A stretch of 20,301 bases of DNA from DAOUAJ01 sp034433615 (GTDB taxonomy: Bacteria; Chloroflexota; Anaerolineae; DUEN01): NCBI GenBank assembly GCA_034433615.1, contig DAOUAJ010000078.1, positions 1-20,301 on the forward strand, written 5' to 3'. Each line of letters begins with the position of its first letter. The stretch's first letter is position 1. The position numbers were made by a program, and so were the translations under genes. Shown piece after piece: positions 1-6,922 of the stretch. Under the pieces are notes generated by a model. The model saw nothing but the letters and a program-made list of their open reading frames with translations, was not told where the DNA came from and did not search any database.

Positions 1-2
1 AA

Positions 3-798
3 TTGGCCGTGGCCATGGGTTTCCCATGCGATGCCCAGGGTTGCCCCTGGATCATCAGTCAAGGGCATTACTGGGAGCGCCGTCAGGACTTGGGTCTGGT
101 GCCTCTGCTCCTTTTCATGATCGGCCTGGTATGGCAATTGACCCGACTGGGCGTCATCAACGGCTGTCGGCTGATCCTGGGCGCCACACTGCTGCGAGCG
201 TGGCATCATGCTGATCCGGGAGCGGCCTGGGTGCGCTATCGTAACAAACCCGCCGTCTTCGGCTACCAAGTCCACACCCTCTTGTGCCGCGCCGCCATGT
301 TGCCCGTACTCTGTGTGGTCACACCAGCCAACTTCCACGATGCGGTCCTGGCCATCCCGATGCTGTTGGCTTGTGTGCTTTTGTTCGGCTTTCACGTCCA
401 GGTCGTATATGCCGATGCGGCCTACTTCGAGTAGGCTATCCTGAACTTTATTGTTCAGGTCTTGGGAGCCAGCGCTGCCATTGATTACAACCTGCGGCGG
501 CGTGGCAAGCGCTTCCTGGCCACCCTCTTCTTCCTGAGCCAGTGGCGCCGCTTTGTAACCGGACCGCGCAAGGGCATCGAGCGACACTTCGCTTGGGCCA
601 AACGCTACTTTGGCTTGAAGCGTTTCCAGTGTTGGACCTTCTTGCGAGTCAGTCAGTACGTTTTGTTAACCCTTCGGGCTGAGCCCTCAGGGCGAAGCCT
701 ACTGCATCATCCTGGGCGTTGCACTTGCTGCTCAGCGCTATGGCCGACCTGAGCTTCGCCTTAGTCGGGCCAAGGTGCTTGTCCGGGCCTTACCGTAG
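3..798 (+). pseudogene. Degenerate IS transposase (DDE, IS4/IS5-like), 5' end outside window
   Basis: This is the C-terminal two thirds of a DDE transposase that can no longer be made as one protein. The first part (3-434) has the 'GYQVHTLL...LPVLCVVTPANFHD' block followed by YADAAYF, the usual second catalytic Asp context. A TAG at 432-434 interrupts the frame. The same frame resumes (AILNFIVQVLG...) and carries the third-acidic-residue block GIERHFAWAKRYFGLKRF. After VLLT (about 671) the frame is wrong until about 697. There a +1 frame continues as AYCIILGVALAAQRYGRPEL and ends with TAG at 796-798, which reads as a normal transposase tail. Removing 25 bp at the 672-697 palindrome would restore the frame. 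No terminal inverted repeat was seen near 800. The family assignment to IS4/IS5 is from motif style only. Confidence 0.8.
672..697. repeat. 26-bp palindrome inside the transposase
   Basis: Outer arms CTTCG (672-676) and CGAAG (693-697) and inner arms CTGAG/CTCAG form a near-perfect hairpin with two central-side G-G mismatches. It sits exactly where the transposase reading frame shifts, so it looks like a small inserted element or one end of an insertion/excision scar. Confidence 0.6.
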
Positions 799-803
799 AT
801 GAA

Positions 804-1091
804 TTACCGAACACTCTCTTTGATGATATTGTGGACGGGATACGTTTTGGGCGGCGCGACTTGAACGCCCTCCCTTTCCAGAATCGGCATTAGGCTTTGC
901 GCGAACTGGTTGAGCAACTCAGCCGATTCCCAAACATCCACGACCAACCAGCGTCCATTGTTTGGCGCGGCAACGTGATACAGGCGTCCTTTCGGATGAC
1001 CCAAGCCCGCTGCTTCCAGATCGCGGATGACTCGATCATATTGGGCGGAGGTCGAACCCAAATCGAATATGGCGACAAGCGATGACATCAT
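804..1091 (-). CDS. Small ABM-like alpha/beta-barrel protein downstream of the sigma factor
   Basis: This 95-residue protein begins MMSSLVAIFDLGSTSAQYDRV and contains GRLYHVAAPNNGRWLVVDVW. That pattern resembles small dimeric alpha/beta-barrel proteins often labelled antibiotic biosynthesis monooxygenase-like, whose true role is usually unknown. There is no signal peptide or membrane segment, so it should be cytosolic. An AAAGGGA ribosome binding site lies about 8 bases before the first of two adjacent ATG codons (1089-1091). Only 20 bp separate it from the stop of the ECF sigma factor, so the two are probably one transcript and this protein may be part of that sigma factor's regulon. The family call is moderate; an enzymatic role is not shown. 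Confidence 0.7.
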   Translation of the reverse strand: MMSSLVAIFDLGSTSAQYDRVIRDLEAAGLGHPKGRLYHVAAPNNGRWLVVDVWESAELLNQFAQSLMPILEREGVQVAPPKTYPVHNIIKESVR

Positions 1092-1111
1092 GGTCTGTCC
1101 CTTTCTTTTCT

Positions 1112-1990
1112 TTAATTTAGTTCGAAAATTTCCTTGATCGTTTCGTTGTTGAGAATATCCTGCACGATCCTCTGGGACCGCATTGACATTTGGAAAGGAT
1201 GCTCACCGAACGGGCGCTGATACTGCTCTTCATAGGTATTGAGCATTTTCTCGGCGCGTTCGGGAATAAGATCGCGAATGCGTTGCACATAGTCGGTGTT
1301 GAACTGCAGACGCTCTGGATCGACGATGCCCATTTGGATCATGCCTTTGGTTTTCTTCGGACAGCGACAGGGATTGCTCTTGTTGACCAGACCGCATTTG
1401 TTGTTCATAAAGTTATAGAGGTCCCTTCGCGCCCGCGCCAGCCTTTGACGAAAGTTATCCGGGCTGATTTCCAAAAATTCGCTGGCCAGGCGATGGTCAA
1501 TGCCAAAGACTTCTCCCAAGATGAATGTCAGGCGTTGTTCCCGATCTAGACACAGTAGCATGCCGCTCATGCACCCGAACTTGACTTCTTCGATGGCTTC
1601 TTTCAGCGCGATCGCTTCATCCTGCGTCAGTTCGGCATCGGGAGTCGCATCGAGAAATTGTCCGTAGCCCTCAAAACTGACAAACATCTCCTCTCGACTG
1701 CGCTTTTTCATGTTCAGAATATGATTGAAAACGATCCGATAGAGCCAGGTGCGAAATGCGCTCTTGCCTTCAAATTGCGACAGATTGGTGATGGCTTTGA
1801 GCAACACCTCCTGCGTGATGTCTTCGGCATCCTGCGCGCTCGCGGTCATTTTCAGTGCCACGTTATAAATAAACGGTTGATGGCGCAGAATCAGCATCTC
1901 CAGAGCTTGCTTACTGCCGCCGAGGCTGGCTTGGACGAGTTCCAAATCGGTGTGCTCGGAATAGTTGGTAGCTGCGAATGGATTTTCCAT
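1112..1990 (-). CDS. ECF-type RNA polymerase sigma factor with Cys-containing C-terminal extension
   Basis: This 292-residue sigma-70 family protein has region 2 at about residues 20-95 (DAEDITQEVLLKA at 54-66, FRTWLYRIVFN at 79-89). Region 4 is at about 145-195 (LDREQRLTFILGEVFGI, then DNFRQRLARARRDLYNF). It would direct RNA polymerase to a small set of promoters. After region 4 comes a tail of about 95 residues starting NNKCGLVNKSNPCRCPKKT (Cys199, 208, 210), much longer than in a minimal ECF factor. The tail is not the SnoaL-like domain of the ECF41 group; it may bind metal or act as a built-in regulator, which is inference. The ATG at 1988-1990 was chosen over the upstream in-frame codon at 2119 because a candidate promoter lies between them. 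The best Shine-Dalgarno (GAGGAG) is about 19 bases upstream, which is unusually far. Confidence 0.88.
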   Translation of the reverse strand: MENPFAATNYSEHTDLELVQASLGGSKQALEMLILRHQPFIYNVALKMTASAQDAEDITQEVLLKAITNLSQFEGKSAFRTWLYRIVFNHILNMKKRSREEMFVSFEGYGQFLDATPDAELTQDEAIALKEAIEEVKFGCMSGMLLCLDREQRLTFILGEVFGIDHRLASEFLEISPDNFRQRLARARRDLYNFMNNKCGLVNKSNPCRCPKKTKGMIQMGIVDPERLQFNTDYVQRIRDLIPERAEKMLNTYEEQYQRPFGEHPFQMSMRSQRIVQDILNNETIKEIFELN

Positions 1991-2024
1991 TTGATTTGTC
2001 TTGATTTGTCTCCTCACTTGATTA

Positions 2025-2050
2025 GACACCGAATGTCGAAAGATGTGACA
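2025..2050 (-). promoter_or_regulatory. Candidate ECF-dependent promoter of the sigma factor gene
   Basis: Read on the minus strand, TGTCACA (2044-2050) is followed after 15 bases by TGTC (2025-2028), about 35 bases before the sigma factor ATG. The TGTCACA box matches the -35 element reported for ECF41-type promoters (TGTCACA-N16-CGTC), with a spacing one base shorter and one mismatch in the second box. Autoregulation would be typical of ECF factors, but this is inferred from one site. Confidence 0.35.
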
Positions 2051-2174
2051 AGAATTTCGAGGGGGATGTGTCTTATGACCAAACAAAAGCGGCCTAACAC
2101 CAATGCAAGGCTCACTCAAATGGGGCCAGCAACACCCTAGGGGGAGACTGTCCGCCCCTGGACTTGCGGGGCAC

Positions 2175-2396
2175 TCAGCGCGCCAGCCAGCCGCCGTCTA
2201 CGGGCACGATCGTGCCATGCATGTAGTTGGATGCCTCTGACGCCAAAAACACGGCCACACAATGCCTGAGCCCCTGGGCTTCCCGGGGCGGATCGGGGAA
2301 GCTGTAGTCCAGATCGTAACGGGCCGCGTTCCGCCAGGCACCGGTGCCCTGGTCGTAGACCTGGGTCTCCACGTATACCAGTCGGGGTGGCTGGTG
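2175..2396 (-). pseudogene. C-terminal remnant of an SDR oxidoreductase
   Basis: The frame encodes about 73 residues that end FLASEASNYMHGTIVPVDGGW, the standard C-terminal block of classical short-chain dehydrogenases (end of the Rossmann fold, 'fLaSd.a.yitG..i.vDGG'). Nothing of the N-terminal NAD(P)-binding TGxxxGIG or of the catalytic YxxxK is present. An in-frame TAA at 2397-2399 closes it upstream, and the region further upstream is the end of the ABC permease gene. It is therefore a decayed tail of a gene that once followed, or was brought next to, the transporter operon. A short GTG start at 2370-2372 exists but no convincing ribosome binding site was seen. Confidence 0.65.
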
Positions 2397-2467
2397 TTAC
2401 TGCTTGCGAAGGCACGGCCACCTCGACCACTACGGGCAAAGTGAAGCTACCGGATGTTGACAGAAGT

Positions 2468-3211
2468 TCAGCCGCTGATGAAGAGCCAGGGGCAGAGGCG
2501 CTTCTCCAGCCAGTCCACGGCAAAATAGAGCAACAGGCCCAATACGCTCATCGCCACCACGCCCGCGTACATCTCCGGGTATGCCAGCCGCCCCCACGAC
2601 TCCACGATGATGTAATACCCTAGCCCGGAGGTGGTCGCAAAGGATTCGGCGAAGAAGAGGACGGCGATGGCCGTGCCCACGGAGATACGCAGCGCGGTGA
2701 GGACGGCCGGCAGCGTGGCCGGCAGGTACACAAACCGAAAGAGAGCCCGTCGTCCAGCTCCCAACGACCGCACCGAGTAGATCAACTCTGGCCGCAACGC
2801 GCCAGCCTCATCACGTACCACCACTAACACCTGAAAGAACAAGATCAGGGCGATGATGAAGATCTTGGAGCTATCGCCTACGCCCAGGAACAGCAAGATG
2901 ATGGGCAGGAAGACGATCTTGGGGATCGGATAGGCAATGTAGACGAGCGGTGAAAAGAGCCGGTTGAGCGCCGGGCTCTGCCCCAACACCAGCCCGGCCG
3001 GCACCGCCGTGACCACGGCCACGATCACCGAAGCCACCACCCGCCAGCCGCTGACCAGGAAATGACGCCCCAGGCCGCGCGGCAATTCGGTGACGAACGC
3101 TCGCAGTACGGCATACGGAGCAGGCAGCACATCTCGGCGCACCAGCCAGGCCAGCAACTGCCAGGCGATGATCAGGCCAATCATTGCCAGAGCCAGGTCA
3201 CGCCGTCGCAT
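2468..3211 (-). CDS. ABC transporter permease, SsuC/TauC type
   Basis: This 247-residue integral membrane protein has about six hydrophobic segments and would form the channel of an importer of the nitrate/sulfonate/taurine class. The BPD_transp_1 coupling region is visible as RSLGAGRRALFRFVYLPATLPAVLTALR, the loop that docks on the ATPase. The N-terminus (MRRRDLALAMIGLIIAWQLLAW) is the usual first helix. A GAGG motif lies 5 bases before the ATG at 3209-3211. It is the last intact gene of the minus-strand transporter operon, separated from the ATPase by the MntA/HepT pair and only 47 bp downstream of hepT. The substrate cannot be told from sequence. Confidence 0.92.
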   Translation of the reverse strand: MRRRDLALAMIGLIIAWQLLAWLVRRDVLPAPYAVLRAFVTELPRGLGRHFLVSGWRVVASVIVAVVTAVPAGLVLGQSPALNRLFSPLVYIAYPIPKIVFLPIILLFLGVGDSSKIFIIALILFFQVLVVVRDEAGALRPELIYSVRSLGAGRRALFRFVYLPATLPAVLTALRISVGTAIAVLFFAESFATTSGLGYYIIVESWGRLAYPEMYAGVVAMSVLGLLLYFAVDWLEKRLCPWLFISG

Positions 3212-3258
3212 CGTGCCTCACCAGTGGACGGACGACTAACGATGAACGGGGTTGATCA

Positions 3259-3699
3259 TTAGTCATCCAGCGCCCCTTGTCCGACGATCTCCCTAACAGC
3301 TTGCAGATATGCCTCAAAGTCGCCCAGGTTCTCACGAGCATAATGCAAGACTTGTGCAGGCTTGACCTCCCAATACCGATGCACCAGGAGATTGCGAAAG
3401 CGAGACATCCGAACTAACCGCGCCGTGAGTTCGTCGTCCAGCTTGTGTACTTCGCGCAATCCCTCGAAACATTCTGCATAACTGATCGGCACCCGGCGTG
3501 CGGTTTTGGCCAGAAGGTGATTGCACAATGCAGCCGCAGCCTCGATGGCGATCAGCAGTAAGTGCATCACCGTGTACAGGTTCCGCTCATCACTCCAAAA
3601 GTCGTCATCCGAAAGAGCCGTGTATTGTTGTATCTTTTGCACGCTCTCCCTGATCTCTCGCGCGCGCTCCCGGACTACCTGGAAGTTGATACCTGTCAT
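3259..3699 (-). CDS. hepT: HepT-like HEPN ribonuclease toxin (DUF86)
   Basis: This 146-residue, largely helical protein has the HEPN RNase signature RX4HXY: R102-NLLV-H107-R-Y109 within MSRFRNLLVHRYW. In the characterised HEPN/MNT type VII toxin-antitoxin systems HepT is an RNA-cleaving toxin, and the partner nucleotidyltransferase disarms it by attaching AMP to the motif tyrosine. All these residues are present here, so the protein should be competent both as nuclease and as AMPylation target (inference from the family). The ATG at 3697-3699 overlaps the mntA stop by 4 bp (ATGA), indicating coupled translation with mntA first. It sits between ABC ATPase and permease genes, which is odd for a toxin gene. 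Confidence 0.88.
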   Translation of the reverse strand: MTGINFQVVRERAREIRESVQKIQQYTALSDDDFWSDERNLYTVMHLLLIAIEAAAALCNHLLAKTARRVPISYAECFEGLREVHKLDDELTARLVRMSRFRNLLVHRYWEVKPAQVLHYARENLGDFEAYLQAVREIVGQGALDD

Positions 3700-4124
3700 G
3701 AGAGCACCTCTCGCAGATAAGCCTCAGCATGGTGAGAAAATGTCATTACCTCGAGCCCGACCCGCTCGATGAAATCGGTCAACCGCTCTTCGTCCCGCAC
3801 CAACAGCGCTTGCCCTTGCAGAATCGAGTGCTGGAACCCCAACGGTGCGCCGTTCAAGACATGCACATCCACTTCCACATGTAAGGCGAGGGTAAGCTCA
3901 ACCGACAGGCTCATCTCATAATCTAGGGTGGTCGTAGTGGACAGCACGAATGGCTCCAGAAAGACCCCTACATCTACGTCATGATAGGGCAGGCCTTCCG
4001 CAAAGGAGCCGAAGAGGTAGGCGAAGATAATTTCCTCGTGGGCAGCCAGCAACTGGCAAAGATCGGAGCGCAGTTGCTCAGACCCTGCCGGCTGAAGTGC
4101 CGGATCTCGCGGTGGGAAAATCAC
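3696..4124 (-). CDS. mntA: MntA-like minimal nucleotidyltransferase antitoxin
   Basis: This 142-residue protein has the polymerase-beta-like nucleotidyltransferase core: FGSFAEGLPYHDVDVGVF at about residues 38-55 with G39-S40, D49 and D51, and a third acidic residue D86 in VEVDVHVLN. It is the expected AMPylating antitoxin for the HepT encoded immediately downstream. The spacing between GS and DxD is 8 residues rather than the 10 of the textbook GSX10DXD motif, a compact variant. The start is GTG at 4122-4124, supported by a strong AGGAGG 10 bases upstream. A 7-bp hairpin (4139-4158) abuts that Shine-Dalgarno. It starts 99 bp downstream of the ABC ATPase stop. Confidence 0.88.
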   Translation of the reverse strand: MIFPPRDPALQPAGSEQLRSDLCQLLAAHEEIIFAYLFGSFAEGLPYHDVDVGVFLEPFVLSTTTTLDYEMSLSVELTLALHVEVDVHVLNGAPLGFQHSILQGQALLVRDEERLTDFIERVGLEVMTFSHHAEAYLREVLS

Positions 4125-4138
4125 GGGTCAATCACCTC

Positions 4139-4158
4139 CTGGCTTTGTCAGAAGCCAG
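4139..4158 (-). promoter_or_regulatory. Hairpin abutting the mntA ribosome binding site
   Basis: On the minus strand CTGGCTT and AAGCCAG form a perfect 7-bp stem around a 6-base loop. The 3' arm runs straight into the AGGAGG of mntA. It could limit read-through from the transporter genes or modulate ribosome access. No T-run follows, so it is not a classical terminator. Confidence 0.45.
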
Positions 4159-4159
4159 A

Positions 4160-4178
4160 CGCACCACGCACCACGCAA
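4160..4178. repeat. Short tandem word repeat CGCACCA
   Basis: Two full copies of CGCACCA plus a partial third (CGCAA) lie in the gap between the ATPase and mntA genes. The 99-bp gap otherwise holds the mntA ribosome binding site and hairpin. Confidence 0.4.
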
Positions 4179-4223
4179 CTCCAAGGATAACGAGCGAATG
4201 TTTACCAGCTCCTCATCTTGTGG

Positions 4224-5000
4224 CTAACTGCTCGCCAGGGCTGCTCGCAACTCCGTGCACTTCGCCCAGTAAGCCGGCTGGCCGCGATAGGCCGGGCTGC
4301 TCGCAGCCGGGTTTTCAATCACTTGCGCCTGGGACGTGGGAGGCTGACCCAGCACCAGGATGCGCCGCCCCAGGAAGGCCGCCTCCTCGATGCTATGCGT
4401 CACCAACACGGTGGTCAGCCTGGCCTCTACGGCCAGTTCGACCGTCAGGCTTTGCAGGTCTTCCCGCGTCAGCGCGTCCAACGAGGAGAAGGGCTCGTCC
4501 ATGAGCAGGACATTGGGCTCCAGTACCAGCGTGCGGGCGATAGCCGTACGCTGTCGTTGCCCGCCCGACAACTGGCCGGGATAAGCGTCCCGTAAGGCGG
4601 CGATGTCCAGCCGCTCCAGCCAGTAGTTCACGCGAGCGGGTGGAATATCCGGTGGCGGATAAGGGCGATCCGCGCCGTCCCTTCGCTTGCGGGCATAAAA
4701 TCGCCCCAGGTGCATGCCCAGGGCAACGTTCTCCCACACGGTGGCCCACGGCAGCAGGCCGTAGTCTTGCAAGATCAGTCCAGTGCTGGCGCGCGGCCGC
4801 GTCACAGGAAGGCCGGCCACGCGGATCAAGCCCGCTGTCGGCTGGCGCAGACCAGCCAGCAGGTAGAGCAAAGTAGTCTTGCCACAGCCGGATGGTCCGA
4901 TGACCGCCCACATCTCCCCCGGCGCCACCTCCCAGTTGAAATCCTGGAACACCGGCGTCCGGCCGGGATAAGCAAACGTTAGATGCTCGACGGAGATCAT
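4224..5000 (-). CDS. ABC transporter ATP-binding protein, SsuB/TauB/NrtD type
   Basis: This 258-residue cytosolic ATPase would power the importer. All motifs are intact: Walker A GPSGCGKT at 35-42, Q-loop Gln78 (LILQDYGLLPW), signature LSGGQ at 144-148, Walker B VLLMDE at 164-169 and H-loop His202 (VLVTHS). LLPWATVWENVALGM is typical of the nitrate/sulfonate/taurine subgroup. A basic, proline-rich stretch (RFYARKRRDG... to about residue 123) makes the helical subdomain longer than usual. The ATG at 4998-5000 gives the normal start (MISVEHLTF); longer in-frame extension upstream overlaps the HEPN gene and has no family support. No clear Shine-Dalgarno is seen. It follows the second HEPN gene by 44 bp. 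Confidence 0.93.
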   Translation of the reverse strand: MISVEHLTFAYPGRTPVFQDFNWEVAPGEMWAVIGPSGCGKTTLLYLLAGLRQPTAGLIRVAGLPVTRPRASTGLILQDYGLLPWATVWENVALGMHLGRFYARKRRDGADRPYPPPDIPPARVNYWLERLDIAALRDAYPGQLSGGQRQRTAIARTLVLEPNVLLMDEPFSSLDALTREDLQSLTVELAVEARLTTVLVTHSIEEAAFLGRRILVLGQPPTSQAQVIENPAASSPAYRGQPAYWAKCTELRAALASS

Positions 5001-5044
5001 ACGCGCAACTTTGATTTTGTGGCCCAACTCAGCAGCAACTATGG

Positions 5045-5407
5045 TCAGGATTCTCCAAGATCGCCAAGCAACCGACGGGCCATTGCAACAGTTTCCTGCG
5101 CCACCACTAACAATTCTGGAAACTCGTCGTCGTAGTCCGCTTTGTTTCTTCTTCGCCGTAAGCGATCTCCAATCGTACCGATGGATTTGTAACGTTGTCC
5201 TGCGGCGCCCCGATATTTGTCCCACATCGCCTTGTGGAAATCGTCCGTCCTGGGAACACTTTCCCCTCTTTGACGCAGGTGGTTGCGTGCTTTGCAGAAA
5301 GCGGCATAATAAGCCCGGCTCACGGCCGACCGGAGGGCAGCTTCATCATCACCTCGCAGGACAAGTTCTTCGGCCAAAACCAGGTACTGAGCCCAGTTAA
5401 AAACCAT
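5045..5407 (-). CDS. HEPN-domain protein of a second two-gene module
   Basis: This 120-residue helical protein has the HEPN core RAYYAAFCKARNHL (from residue 31) and a conserved basic segment DRLRRRRNKADYDD at 81-94. Proteins with the 'RAYYAAF...RLRRRRNKADYDD' pattern occur as HEPN proteins in cyanobacteria and Chloroflexota (recalled, not searched). The catalytic RX4-6H of nuclease-active HEPN proteins is not present in that form; the corresponding segment ends in ADY, so RNase activity is uncertain. Its ATG (5405-5407) shares one base with the TAA of the upstream partner gene (TAATG), implying translational coupling. Calling it a toxin is inference from layout and fold. Confidence 0.75.
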   Translation of the reverse strand: MVFNWAQYLVLAEELVLRGDDEAALRSAVSRAYYAAFCKARNHLRQRGESVPRTDDFHKAMWDKYRGAAGQRYKSIGTIGDRLRRRRNKADYDDEFPELLVVAQETVAMARRLLGDLGES

Positions 5408-5778
5408 TAGATGTGCTCTACGTCAATATTTAGCAGGCAATGTGCCTGGGATGATGTATCCAGCCACCATTCTTGATCGAAGCGCTCGAGGCAGCTCCAG
5501 GCATCATCTGGGGAAAGATCCGTCTGGACGAGAGCGAATAATTCTTGGTCATCGTCCCTATCCGGATCAGTGACGACTTCAAGAACGACCTGAGATTGCT
5601 GTCCGAAGTGCTCTCTAATCCTGCCGTACGCTTCCATCAGTAACGGAGCAAGAAACGGATAGATGCTGAGAAACTGCGACACCTCTTCGGGCCGCCTGAA
5701 GATGTAGAATTGGCTCAAGGACTGGAGCATGGGTTCAATCGTAAGAACCTGCACGGTGTCAGCAATTTGTTGGGTCAT
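5407..5778 (-). CDS. Conserved partner of the HEPN protein, function unknown (candidate antitoxin)
   Basis: This 123-residue soluble protein is acidic toward the C-terminus. It includes FLSIYPFLAPLLMEAYGRI, LEVVTDPDRDDDQELFALV and a tryptophan-rich block CLERFDQEWWLDT. I recognise the pattern ('FL..yPfL..lL.ea...i...FG...LevvtDpe...eLfv.i.t.l..eeA...L..fDe.WWl') as a conserved hypothetical family, not a named enzyme. The start at ATG 5776-5778 (MTQQIAD) is preferred to the TTG at 5796 because AAAGG lies 8 bases before it. It is first of the pair and overlaps the HEPN gene by one base, the order expected of an antitoxin or regulator. It begins 77 bp after the substrate-binding protein stop. 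Confidence 0.7.
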   Translation of the reverse strand: MTQQIADTVQVLTIEPMLQSLSQFYIFRRPEEVSQFLSIYPFLAPLLMEAYGRIREHFGQQSQVVLEVVTDPDRDDDQELFALVQTDLSPDDAWSCLERFDQEWWLDTSSQAHCLLNIDVEHI

Positions 5779-5855
5779 AATCTCTGCCTTTCTCAATCCG
5801 AGCAGGCTGAATTCGTGGTCAAGGGGACGACAGCCATGGCTAACCTGTACAAAGC

Positions 5856-6827
5856 TTACTTCCCCGGCAGGAATGAGGCGTCCACCAACTCATCGTATGG
5901 GATATCCCGGCCGATCAGCCCCTTGCCCCGCAACCATTGGACCACGTCGGCGCACTGGGCCTCCGTCGGCACCTGGCCCACGGAGAAGGGCGGCATCGTG
6001 TACGTCCCCTGAATGGACTCGGGCACCCGCCCCTGCTCGATCAACAGGTCCTGGTATGCCGTGGGGTTCGCGTTGATGTCGTTGACGGCCTTCCCCCAGG
6101 CGACTAGAAATTTGCGCACCGTGTTGGGTTTCTTCTGCAGTGTTTCCACGCTGAAGGACAAGACCGATAGGGATAGCTCAGTGTGCGAGGAATCGTCCAC
6201 GATGAGCCGGGCCCCGCCCGCGATCGCCCCCTGAGCCATCGGGTCCGGCAGCGTGGCCGCCTGCAACTGCCCATTCATCAGCAGCTCAAATCGTACAGGA
6301 ATGGCTGTCACCTCGGTGATGGCGATCTCCTCCGCCTTCAGGCCCTCGGCTTCCAGCAAACGCTGGGTGATATATTCGATGACGGTGTTTTGAGACACAC
6401 CGATGGGCACGCCCCTCAAGTCAGCCGGCGACCGGAGCTCGCTGCCCGGCGCGGCCAGGATACGGAACTGCGGCGCGTCAGGATATGCTTGGCGGGCCGT
6501 GTACACCACCTTGATCTTAGGTCGTTCCTTGTTAAACAGTGCCGTAGAGACAAGGTCATTCAATTGCCCGTCAATTTGCCCCGCTTGCATGAGCGCATCT
6601 CGCTCCTGGGCTGACTTCACGGGCACCAACTCCACAGTGATCCCCTGCTCGGCGAAGTACCCCTTCTGCTCTGCCACGAAGAACGGGATCACGTCGAGGA
6701 TAGGCAACAACCCCATCTTGAGACGGGGCTCCTCGACGGTTGTGACCGGCGCGGCCGGCGGGAAACATCCGACCAGCAGCAAAGCCGACAACAAGACGAT
6801 CATAACAATGTGAAACGGTTTGACCAT
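5856..6827 (-). CDS. ABC transporter substrate-binding lipoprotein, SsuA/NMT1-like
   Basis: This 323-residue extracytoplasmic lipoprotein has a signal peptide with lipobox LLLVGC, so Cys21 should be lipidated. The mature part starts KMGLLPILDVIPFFVAEQKG and continues with YFAEQGITVELVPVKSAQER, the hallmark of the NMT1/SsuA/ThiY group of type 2 periplasmic binding proteins ('G++...pf++A...GyF...Gl.Ve'). It would capture a small substrate for the permease and ATPase encoded downstream. The ligand could be a sulfonate, nitrate, pyrimidine, riboflavin or similar; nothing in the sequence decides. GAGGAGG lies about 10 bases before the ATG at 6825-6827. It is the first gene of the interrupted transporter operon. 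Confidence 0.9.
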   Translation of the reverse strand: MVKPFHIVMIVLLSALLLVGCFPPAAPVTTVEEPRLKMGLLPILDVIPFFVAEQKGYFAEQGITVELVPVKSAQERDALMQAGQIDGQLNDLVSTALFNKERPKIKVVYTARQAYPDAPQFRILAAPGSELRSPADLRGVPIGVSQNTVIEYITQRLLEAEGLKAEEIAITEVTAIPVRFELLMNGQLQAATLPDPMAQGAIAGGARLIVDDSSHTELSLSVLSFSVETLQKKPNTVRKFLVAWGKAVNDINANPTAYQDLLIEQGRVPESIQGTYTMPPFSVGQVPTEAQCADVVQWLRGKGLIGRDIPYDELVDASFLPGK

Positions 6828-6922
6828 TTCTAAGCTGCCTCCTCACACATGGTATCGTCAAAATGTAAAACGTAAGCAGCGCGCGACGGCCCTTTACGTT
6901 TTACGATTCACGTTTTCATCTG

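Noticed and set aside
2137..2523. 128-codon minus-strand frame
   Set aside because: Low-complexity Ala/Ser/Pro/Arg sequence that overlaps the SDR tail and the permease end in another frame; no family pattern.
4160..4178. CRISPR-like or iteron-like repeat
   Set aside because: Only two and a half 7-bp units in direct contact, no spacers and no cas or rep gene nearby.
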